From NCBI GenBank assembly GCA_031308135.1, contig JAHLJT010009436.1:159011302-159075301 (forward strand): a stretch of DNA of 64,000 nt, in the 5' to 3' direction. The position numbers and the translations under genes were made by a program. The DNA comes from Acheta domesticus. Its lineage: Eukaryota > Arthropoda > Insecta > Orthoptera > Gryllidae. The notes below the pieces were generated by a model. It did not search any database and was not told the origin of the DNA. It saw only the letters and a program-made list of their open reading frames with translations. Position 1 is the first letter of the stretch. Each line of letters starts with the position of its first letter. Of this stretch, positions 24,216 to 36,200 are shown in pieces.

Positions 24216-27200
24216 CTGTCAAAATTATTTAAAAATTAATTTCAGAATTGATACTATTTGAAGTAAGTTCCTTTAAGATTTATTCAAATAAAAGTGTATA
24301 TTTCAGTGCCTTAATCAACAGACATCATGAAATAAATTTCTCATGAGCTGAAGGTAAAATTATAGAATTAATATTTACAATTGATGTTTTTTCCTTCAAA
24401 AGTAAAATTATATAATTTTTCATCATGTATTTAATTTTTAAAACTTTTTCTCACCAGAGAGAATTACCAGTGGGTGGAAACTGCCCATGCCCAAATATGT
24501 AGCCATCATGATATTATCACAAGCTGATGATATTAATAAACCTGAAATCAATCCAAAATACAATTTAAAAAAAGCAAGTAAACCAAAACTGTAATTAAGC
24601 ATAGTCTGAACTTTAAAAATAATATTAATTTTAAAAATTGGGCCCATACACTATGAATTTGGAAGAATAGCACAGAAGCTAATAATGGAAAACAAATGTT
24701 GAGGCGTTTTCCGAAACATCACTATAAGCACTCGTCAAAATACTATCATTTTATCATATTACATGTATAATATTCACATTACACAACCTTTGAGTTAAAT
24801 ATAAAATTGGGATCTCACAGATACAAAGGTACATTCATTTTTGTCACCAGCAATTGCAATTCCTATAATCTTATCATCCATTCATTTCTTCAATATTTCA
24901 CTTCCTGACACATTTGACCACTCAACTGCAACTTTTCATATGAGTAGGTGCAAAAACTTGTGCATATGGCAATCTTTTGATAAAGGGATTAATAAAAGGA
25001 ATGGTGATTCAAGTGGGATTTCTCCAAGGGAGATTGCTGCTTTGAACTAAAATCACATTGTTGATTGGTACAAAGGAAAAGGGCAGTGAAAAATATTATA
25101 TACAGGTAATTCATAACAAATATTAAGGTAGTTGGTGATGAGAAAATTGTGTTCAGTTCTATTTACAAAAGTGCAAAATTTTCATGTGTGTAATTTGTTT
25201 CTTAGTCAAACTCTGTTGGTTGTCTGCCAAAAATAAGGCAAGAAACAAACCAAAGCTATGTGAAATTTGTCTGGAATGAAGTCTGTAAGATCGCTTCTGT
25301 CTGTAAGGCCTGGTATGAAGTCTTAATTTTTAGTCTCTGAAATCTCCCATTTAGACATTAAAATATGCTCTTAAAAGGTGAAAATAGGCTTTATGCTTTC
25401 TTTAATAGTTAGTATAAGTTGAGATAAAAACTACTCTGTAGAATAAACTATATTTTATTTCAAAATATTTTATTCCAGATATAAGTAGTATGAAATATAA
25501 AAAAAAAGTTTTAAATGCTAAAGCATAATTATTGCAAATAGAAAAATATGTGGGTGCACTTCTCTAAAACCTCTAAAATTATTTTCAATAATTTGACTTG
25601 CAAATTACAATTAAAATCTCTTGTGAATTATTTGGCTGGAATTTATGTCTTTTAACATTCAAACTCATTTTGCAAACAAACAAATCTTTCTATTTTTTTC
25701 ATGTGTTTTGGGTGCATTCATTCATTCATTTTGGAAAAAACTGATGACTGGAAATAATTCTTCATCTTGTATGGCTTTACCTATTAAAATTGTTTGTCGA
25801 ATGAAGCTGCAATAATTCTCTTAAGTGAAAGATGTAAATTGGTCAGAGAAGCTAATCAAAATTAGTGGCACCTGAGATTGAGCTTAATTTCTTATAAGTT
25901 TGTGAATGTACTGTGACTGATGAGAATATGTTTTAGAAATATGTTGTTAGGGACATTGACAATGAAATTCTTTTCGTGTTATAGTTATCATGTTACAGTT
26001 TCATGTTAAAAACATTTTTTTTTCTTCTGATTTTCCTTGAAAAGTGCATTATATATAGTACACATTCAAAAATACATACCAAAACACATTCCAGAAAGCC
26101 CTTGCAGTAATGTTAGCACAATAACTGCGAACATAGGCCCTTGATGTGGAATATTGAACACAGCAAATGAAAATAGGAGAACTAGAGATGTTTGGCCACA
26201 TATGACGGCAAATTGTGTGACTACATGGGAAACAAGTATTTCAGGCACCAGCAATCCTGAAATAAAAATATAAACAAACAAACCTGAATCTTATCAGTTT
26301 CTCATAAAATTTTTCAACTCCTTATGCATTGATAAATATTAGAATATTGGCTATTTAATGTATGTTATAAAGTAATGGATGGATAAAGTCTATCAGAATG
26401 ATGAATATAAATTATAAGACTTCTAATAATTTCCAATGCTTACTTTCTAGTTTTTCCTCTTATGGCAGTAAAATAATGTTACAATGTCATATGCATCTTT
26501 TTCAATTTATTATATTGAATGTAGTGTCTATTAAAAAGATCAGTTTGAAATTCCCAGTGATAAATTCTTGAATGCTTGACATCAAGCATGGGTGTCACAT
26601 GCACCTAATTGTTGTTGGGGATGGCCCAAATTGATGAAGTTTAGAATGCTGAGAAGTCTTGCCAGGAAATGCTGCTTAAAAACACTTATTAAGGGTTCTG
26701 AATGTCTCAGACCATGTATTTTGAAGGTAGACTTGCAAAGTTATTTGAAATTGGGAATGAAACTATAGTATACATTCTGAATTCTTGTCCCTTGAAGAAA
26801 GTCAGAGTGAATTTCTTTAAACCCTCTTCATAACAATTCCACTTGACTCTTGTTGGCAAATGCAACTACTATAATAGCACCCATCTGCAAGCTATTACCA
26901 TCTGACACAGATCTTATTGTGTTGATTTGTATCTCCCCTCCTTCAATGTTAGGAAAACCAAGCTGAATCACACATGAAACAAGAAATTGAGACCCTCCCA
27001 TGCCCATGCAGAAACATTTTTATTGAGATACAAAAAACACTCTTTTTTTAGTAATAAACGCTGGCTGATTTTTTCTGTACTTTGTTTCTAGTCGATGAAA
27101 TAGATGAATAATATGTGAAATAGATGAAACTTTTAAATTTAAATATAAATAGTTTTTAAGTTCATGAACATGTGGGTTTTCTCAACTGCATCACAAAACA

Positions 27201-30200
27201 ATAAAAAGCTAGTTGTAATATTTTTTTTTTTTTCATTTGGAAAATAATGTAAAGAAAATAACTTGCACACATCATGTAATGAAATAGCCATTAGTAAAAC
27301 TTTTTATTTGTATACATTTTTGCTGCTAAATACAAAACAAATTCAATTTTGACTTCTACATTCTTTCAGTTTTTTGTTGACTTATAATAAATGTATCTGA
27401 AAATTTTTTTTCCTTCTAGTTCTTCACAATAGGAACAGAAAGCCTGATATAAAATTTCTTTGATGGTCTTTTTGACCCACCAAAATCTCTTCCAAGAATT
27501 ACATGAGAATGCCGTTTTATTGGAAAATGGTGAAGGGCACTCACAAACTTCCCAAAACTATTAACATTAGGAACCACTTTATAATCCAGTTTTTTTGTTT
27601 ATTTGTACGTGCAGATGTTGTATTTTTTCCCCCTCTTTTAGAAACTTAAACGGAAAGGTACAATCTTAATTTGATTCCTTGTGCCCAAATGCCTTCTTGG
27701 TAAAAATCTTTTTCTCTGCTTTCCTCAATGACAATTATTAAATAAATAAATAATAGTTGCTGAGAGTAAAGTGTCTTGGATTCAAATGAATGGGAGCTGA
27801 ATTGTTTGCGTGTAATTGGTGGGCATTATGGCATAAACAAATATTGTCCTCATATAAAGAAAAAATATTTGTGATTTTAAAGAAAAATTTTTTTATTGTT
27901 CTTTTAGCAGTATCGTTGAAACTAGCAACTTGTTTTAATGTTTACTGATAATTGTTCAATCTTGTAGCAAGAATCAACTGAGACTAACCTGACATTTGAT
28001 CAGTTTTCAGTGAATATTTTCAAATAAAATCTTAAGTTACAATATATATAATTACTGGATTGTCTAAAAAAAGCATTTGTCCCAAAATTTTTAAATTAGC
28101 TGTGAGCTCAGTCAACACTCAGCAATACCAAAGATAAACCCCATATCTCCTGGACAAGCAGTGTTTCTGTTTCTTTGAAATTTCAACTTTCTGAACAACC
28201 TAGAGAAAGAAAGAAAGAAAGAAAATAGTTTTCTTTCACAATACCAATTCACTATTAAAATATATTTTGGGTACACATAACCCAATACATAGCATTCAAC
28301 AGCAACCCATAAATTTCATTTTAACATTTGTTATTGCTTTGTATGGAATCATACTATTACTCTGCAGGTCTCAAACATGTAATTACTTTAATATAATGAT
28401 ATCACTTCCACTTCCTGGATCTTGCTATGTTTAATAGCATCGAAAAATGGTTCAAGAGGTTTGGACAATAGCATTCTCTATTGTCCAAATCTCTTGCACT
28501 AACAAGAGATTTCTGCAGGGATGGATCTTCCATACAGATGTTGAATGAATCGTACCTGTCATGAGTGCTCGATCCAACAATCCTTCAGTTTTTTCTGTCA
28601 ATATCACCCCAGCTGTGAGAGTTACTGCCAAGAAGTAGATAATCCTGGTGAAAAGAAACGAATGTGTTATGTCAAGAATGTATTTTCCTGTTTTCAATAA
28701 TTAAACATTTTCATTTAAAATAGAAAAATAGTCATCTCCCAAATTTATAATACAACACTCTGGAAAACTTTCTCCTCTCGTTATTGATATGAAAGTTAGA
28801 CTTGTTTTAGCCTGCAAATCATCATCATCATCATTATAATTAAGAGACAATTAGAACTTAGAAAATTGCAAGACTGAATTTTACAATTGAATGTTTCCTA
28901 GTACGTCTCACTTTTTTTTAACAAATACAAACTATTGAGAATTTTCACCCGAATTGAATCTGAAATCAGATGTTCAATAGCCTCAATGAACTTTGAGATT
29001 CCACTATTGGAAGCAAATAATTCTAACAAGCAAAGAAAAATGAAAATGAAAACTTACATTAATATTGTTCCAGGACATGCAAAATCTGTAAACACTGGCC
29101 GAATTGAGCCATACACTGGAGCTTCAAACTGTGAAATAAAAATACAAATTAGTAGAATCTGAATAATAATTGCATATATCAAATTATTTTTCTAGTTGAG
29201 CATGTGAGCTTATGAGATCCATTAGATTACCTTAATAGGTGCTTCAGCAAGTTTTAAATTCCATTTACAGTCCATATGCACATCGGCAAGAAATGCTTGA
29301 TAGGTCAAAACTAAATCATACTGAATGGTTTGTGCTATATGTTGATCTGTGGAAGAAATACCAAAAGAAAGAAAAAAACTTAAATTTAAAAACAAATTTT
29401 TATAAAGCTAGTATCCATTTAATTGTTACAAGCTAAAATAAAATGTGGAAATGCACATGACCTAACATGGGCGTTATATTTGAAGATAATAAGCTCTTCA
29501 CCAACAATCTGATTATTTTGAAAGAAGGTGCAGAAGATGTGTGTTTTCAGGCCAAAATATTGGACAAAGAATGTCAAGAGTGGGATTACAATTAACATAG
29601 AAAAAACTAAAAATTTAGTATAATTTTTCAACAAATAATGTTTATGATTTAAAATAGAATTTAAATAATGGGCCAGATTTTGCTTAGCTTATACCTGTAT
29701 ATGGTTTTCAACACTTCAACACTTTAAAACTTCAAATGTATTTATAATGTATCAATTACTGTCAAAAATAATAAAATGTATGAAAAAAAATTATTTCAAT
29801 TAGGTCCAAATAATCAGAAGAAAATCTTAATTATATAAACTTATAAAATTATGATTTAAATTAACACATATTATAAGTAAACAAAGAAATAAACTAATTT
29901 TTTAATTAAACATACAAATTATACAACTTTGTGCTATTGGTGCTACCTCAATAATAGTAGATACTTGTCTGGCTGAGAGTTACTGTGTCATAGGCATACT
30001 TGCCAATATTTTGGTTATCATCCTGTGACATTCTTCAATAGCTGTGCCTAGGATGCAGTGTCTCCCCGACAGCCAAGAATCTACTGGCTTAGGCTGCAGA
30101 AGACTGCACTTTCTTTCTCAATTATAGTGACTCCTGAGCCGGACTCTGTAATAATGCCACTGATCTGGAATATTACTTAAAAATTACTAACTTGATTGAT

Positions 30201-33200
30201 CCATCCACACTTTGATTTCACTGTTGTCCCAGTCACTTGGCTCAAAGTAAGATGTGTCTGAGAAGTTGATTCTTTGAAGTAAAGATTCAGTGTAGTTTTC
30301 TGTGAAGTAGATTGCTCCCCATACATGACCAGATTTAACTGCAGACACTGCATTGCTGATGTTAGAATAATTTTCCTAAAGCATAAATGTTCACATTGCT
30401 ATTAAGTTAATTAATCAAAAATGTAATTTTCATTGAATGTAAGATATTAAGGCATGTTTACCTGTACAATACTTTTACTATTGTTTAGATGATGCAGGTA
30501 ACGACAACTTAAGAATTCCAACTGACATTGATGGTGAATATGTTCTGAGCATAAATGACTGGAATTGAGTTCATGATTTACTACAGCTATACTAAGTCCA
30601 GTTGGATCTTGACCAATTGCAAGACAAAAAAACATAATTTGCAAAACTGGTTGAGCAAAAATGAACAACATGACCCTGAAAACAAAATATTCACACTTGA
30701 GTCAACTGAATTAATTACCACAATACTTATAAAAGTTTATACAAGTAGTTAAAATTTAAGAATTTGTTGTAGCTCGGTTCAGTGTTTCTCAGTTTCTCTC
30801 ACAATGAAATTAATCAATTAAGTTTTGTTTGCAAACAATTGTTATGTTTGTTTAATATTTTTGTACTTTTCATTGAAGGGTAGCGAAGATATCCTTTTAT
30901 TTGCTATTAAGTAATACTTAGGTATTGGGTTTACTGTGAGACACTTTGGCTGGTTAGGCTATAAATTATCACCATAATCTATTATGCAGGAAAAGAAATG
31001 AATTCATTTATAGTGAATCGCTGGCCGCCTCCGTCCCATCCCTTTGACATCAGCTTCAAGGGGCTCCTTGTGTGGATTTCTCTCTTGCCAGGGCATCCCC
31101 CCCCCAGTCGGGACAGGCTCTAAACTCCCGAACGGTCGTGTATTGCAGAGAGTGAGAGGGAGAGAGGGAAAGGGAGAAGGGAAAGAAGGTGATAGTGAGT
31201 GCGTGCGTCTGTGCGTGTGCGCGTGCGCGCGCGTATGTGTGTGAGAGAGAAAGAGTGAGATTTGTATCCCGTTTGTCGGGGTACTGCTCTGGTATTCGCC
31301 TGACATTGGAGACACCACGGACTCTACCGATGAAAGCCGCTGGCCGCTGGAATTCTCCTCTAGGCAGTGACTGAATTCTACCCATTGGCGGATCCTGGAG
31401 GGGGGGGGCATGCCCCCACCCCAAAAGGCGTGGAGTTTTCGTTTACCTTCCTTTATTTGGCAAAATTGATTTAAACATTTATGTTCAAATTATACAGAAT
31501 GTCCCACCAACTATGGACCACCCCTATAACTTCTCAAGGGTTCAGGATATCGAAGTGCAGTTTTCGATTAACAATGCGGAATTATGGGGCAAGTAAAATA
31601 CCATAGAGAAATTGTCTATAACATTTTTAGTTTTCGAGAAATTTAATCATCTTTGATTTTTTAAATGGAACTATATTTTTTTTTCAGCAGCAATGTATAG
31701 ATCATGAAAAGAGGAATAAAATGATGTATCATATGCTAATATTTTGATAGTAATTTGAGTATAAAATTAGATTTTCTGATATGTGATTTTGAATTAAACG
31801 GACAATATTTCATGAAGCAACCCTTGCAACTCTCGCCTTCGGGAAAAGTGACCTTCACGGCGTCAAGACTTGCGTGGAGAGAGGAGACTGAGAGGGGTGG
31901 CAATGAGGGATAAGAGGCCAAACTAAAGCAATCCAGGGTCTTGTTACAAAGGTCACAGTAAGAAACACTAATTTCAACGATCAGAATAAGAGATTTTTTC
32001 CCATTGATTTATCTGCATGTAACTTGTCTTCTTTAATAATAAATATCATTTTCAAACTTGACAAGAATCCAACCACCGTCTCTTCGTTGGTAAATTTAAT
32101 TTTTAATTAAGATGATTATTCGTCCACTGCGCAACCGTACCTCTCCTGTTGTTCATAAATGGAAAAGAAAACATTACACTTCCGTCTTCTGCCGTGGAGT
32201 TTCAAGTTTGTGGCAGCACGTGGCGTTATGAAGTGAGAAACTCTCCAATCAGCATTAGCAGTTGTGACTGCAGATGTGCATTTGTTTTAAAGTTTATTAA
32301 ATTTACACTGAGAGTCTGTCAAGAATATTTCAAAAATTGTATTGCTTTCTTCTTTTTGTACGTGTTTAAATAAGAAGTTTATTAGCAGTAAATAATAATA
32401 GAAAATGTCTATCTATCTATTATTTAATGAATTAATCGATATATTACAATGAAAATCTTTAATCATTCATTCCCTTTCCATGTTTTAAAATGAGAATTTG
32501 TTTCTGCAAACACACTGAGCTCGATTCTTGTAAGTTTGAAAAGAACCTTTATTATTATCGTCCTTCCGCTACACATTATTTTTTTTTGTTCTTTTTGATT
32601 ATCGTTGCTTTGGAATTTCAGTAGAAGAAAAGTTCAATTCAGATGAACAAATGGCAAAAATCTCTCATTCTGATCGTTAATGTTGAGGTTTGTTCATATG
32701 ATCTTCATGTCAAGACCATGAATTGCTGTAGTTACCCCTCTATCCCTCACAGCACCCCTCTCACACACCTTGTCTCCACGAAACAGTCTCGATGCCGCGA
32801 AGGCTGTCTTACCAACGGCTACTGTTGCGAGGGCTGCTACAAGAAAAGACCGTTTACTTAAAAATCACGTGTCAGAAAGTCTAATTTTATACTCAAATTA
32901 CTATCAAAATACTGACGTATGATACATCATTTTATTCCTCTTTTCATGATCTATACATTGCTGCTGAAAAAATATATAGTTTCATTTAAATCATTAAAGA
33001 TGATTGAATTTCTCGAAAACTAAAAATGTCATAGACAATTTCTCTCTGGCATGTTACTTGCCCCATCATTCCGCATTGTTAATTGAAAACTGCATTTCGA
33101 TATCCTGAACCATTTAGAAGTGATGGGGGTGGTCCATAGTTGGTGGGACATCCTGTATAATTACAATGTAATAATAAAACTGTGTAGTATAATATCTACA

Positions 33201-36200
33201 TTACATAAATAATATCCAATATAATAAGAAATATGTATACAATTATAATCTACGATCCTCCCCCCAAATGATCGTCTGGATTCGCCCCTGATTCGACCTA
33301 GCTGTCGAGCCAGAGGACCCTCGGCCAGCGACTCTGCAGGGGCAACGGCGGTGCAGTCAATGGGCCATTTCATGCACGTCTGCTTACGGAATGTTCCTGC
33401 TGATCCAGAGGAAGTTCTTCCAGAGCAGCGCGCGCAGGCGGTAGCTCGACCACTCGGGGCACGCGCAGGCGCGCCGCCGGGCGGGGGCGGGGGTGGCAGC
33501 GGCGGCGGGGGCGGCTGCAGTCGCCAGCGCGGAGGTTGAGCTCTGCGGAGGAAACACGGCGGTTGTGATAAACGTGATTAGGAGGGGGCGGATTCTGATG
33601 ACCTAAAACATGGCCACAAATGATCAATAAAATGCTCTTAAAATGATCTAAAAGCAAAGAAAAAAATGACGTAAAAGAATTTGATCAAAACCACTTCAGA
33701 TGAACACAAGCTGTCAACTCGATACTGAAGTAAACGAGGCTTCTTCCATTCTTTCAAATGAACTCAGCTCGCGAACTTTTGATTTGGACTGTTCTTCACC
33801 AGGAAATCTTGTCTTTGTCTTGATTTGTCCTGAAATCGACCGAACCTGACAGGGTCACAACCTTAGATTGCAATTACAATTTCTGAGCGAAGAAATCGAA
33901 TAGGCTACTCAGGAATTCTATGGAGAACATTTGTTGCATCTCGTAAATATTATTTGAAGCAAGTACCATTAAGAAGATATGAAAATTGATGAGATTAGCG
34001 AAAATTCATTAAAAATAACGGAAAAAGATAAAAAACTTATTAATAGAAAGAGACGAAAAATGCCAAAAAAACCTCTTACAAATTCCTTGAATTCATTACA
34101 TAAAAATGAGTCATTTAAAATTAATTTCAATTCTAAACGGCAGTGAAAAAAATATCAATAAAATCCGTCCCTATAGGGGCTATATGCCGGTACTATACAT
34201 AGTACCGGCAACGTATAAGCGACTCTGACAGTTCTCTCACCACGTGCTGTGGTACGTCATGTGACCCGCTCTGCAGCAATCAGCCTGCGAGGACTTGTTT
34301 ACTTTCTTTCAGCCAGGGTTCAGCGTTGCCACTCCTCTGACTCACACGAAGTCGCGGAGGCGATAAGGTTCGGCTTTGGCGAAGATGCTGCACCAACTCT
34401 ATTTCCACCTATTTTCAATGAGTATCAATCGATCTGCTTAATAATTTAACTTGCTTGCATGTAACATCTAAATATTTTATTAACCTACTCAAAGAGCATG
34501 TACAGTCCTAAATATACTACGAGAATAGTCCTAGTTTTCGTGCAAATGCTGCAACTTATCCAAGATGTAGATTAACTTGTAATCACTTATTTCCCAGCTT
34601 TTTCAATGCAATATCACGACTGAACTTTTTGACGAAGAACATCAAGAGGTGTAAGAGCCCTCTTTCCATCATAGTTTGATTTACTTTCTAAACTATATGA
34701 TAATGTCCTTCTCAAATTTTCTTAAGCCTTCTGCCTTATTTTTTGGATTCACTCGCAGAACACCCTGGCAATTTCGTGCAGATGGTTCATTCCTTGAGTC
34801 TCGGTCGTCACGTAGTACACTGTAGCTAATTTCGTTACTTTTCATCATAGCATAAAAAGTTGCAGCAAATTTTCCTTTTATCAAAGTGAAGTGCATCCAC
34901 CTTCAAAGAAATGATCTCCAATAAACTAGGTAAAACAATTATTCCTCTTAAATGACTTATGTTAGGTTTCCCCAAATGTAACGGTTCAGTTTACACTAAT
35001 GCAATACCAATATTAAACTAGTGGTGCTGCAGAATGGCACAGACTTTCCCGTATTAGTTTTCTATTTCCTTGGGTCTTCGCTAGCTATTCGGAATTGCCA
35101 CATACTCTTTCTTGCCAGCTACCATATATCACGGCCAAAAGTACATTTTTTTTTGTCATTTTCTTAATTTTTCGGTTCCCTATTGGTAGAACGGAAATAT
35201 TAATTTTAGAATATTAAAGAACATAAAAAACTAGCCCTAAATAGCAATTTCCATTTAAAAATTTTGTGCCGTTTTAAAGAAAATTGCGTTTTAGTGCTTC
35301 TAAAAATGCAAAATTTGAAGCTCATTTCCACAGAAAATGTTTGAGTTTTCAAAACACTTTATTTGAAGTTATTTTAAGTACGTACACTCACAAATATAAT
35401 AATCTTTACAAATTGCCGGTAATGTGCATAGTAAAGATGTGAGAGATCTTTCAAAAAATTACAATTATGTAATTTTTGAAAAAACCAAAATTAACTCAAA
35501 GTACACTTTACGCTATAATAAAGAGTGTAATTAGCCGTTACAAAAGTTTGAAGAAATCATTTGCAGCCATATATGAGAAAATGGCGTTTGAGCGTTTCTG
35601 AAAATGCGAAATTTTGAGCTACTTTTCACAGAAAAAAGTTGTGTTTTCGAGAAACTTCACTTGACATTATTTAAAGCACATGTACTCGTAAATATAATAA
35701 TGTGAAAAAATCGCCGCTAATGTAAATATTATCGACGTGAGAAACATGTGAAAAAATTTACATTTTTGTAATTTTTGAAAAAACCAACCTATAGAGCAAT
35801 ATGGCTTTTATGTCATCTGATAGAGTACATTTACCACCATCCCTACCAAAAGTTTAAAGAAAAATTTTGGAGCCGTTTTAGAGAAAATCTTGTTTTTTTT
35901 AAATTGCACATATTGCACGCAATATTGCACGAAAATTACTAAAATTTTGAAAAACATTTACATGACCTTTATGAAAGAACTCAATATGCAGAACAAATTT
36001 TATTTGAAGAAAAAATCTCCATTTCGATTTTGTAGTTGGAAAAAGACGCCGAAAAAAATTCAAATTTTCAAAATTTTCGAAAATTCAGAGTTATCCGAGA
36101 AAATTGGACCTATGTCATGTTAATAAGTGTATTTTACTCTATTCATACAAGAAATTGAAAGAAAAAAATTGGGCCTGTTTTTGAGAAAATTTTGAAAATT

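Larger units (their letters stand above)
28645..30191 (-). other. ABC introns 9-11 (between exons 9 and 12)
   Basis: AT-rich introns around exons 10 and 11. A slightly GC-richer stretch at about 29935-30130 could be an old repeat but matches nothing else in the window. Confidence 0.5.
30676..33387 (-). other. ABC intron 7, filled by nested transposons
   Basis: Nearly all of 31085-33330 is mobile sequence: a SINE split by a hAT-like element, itself split by a long-inverted-repeat element. Only about 400 nt at the low end and 60 nt at the high end look unoccupied. Confidence 0.75.
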
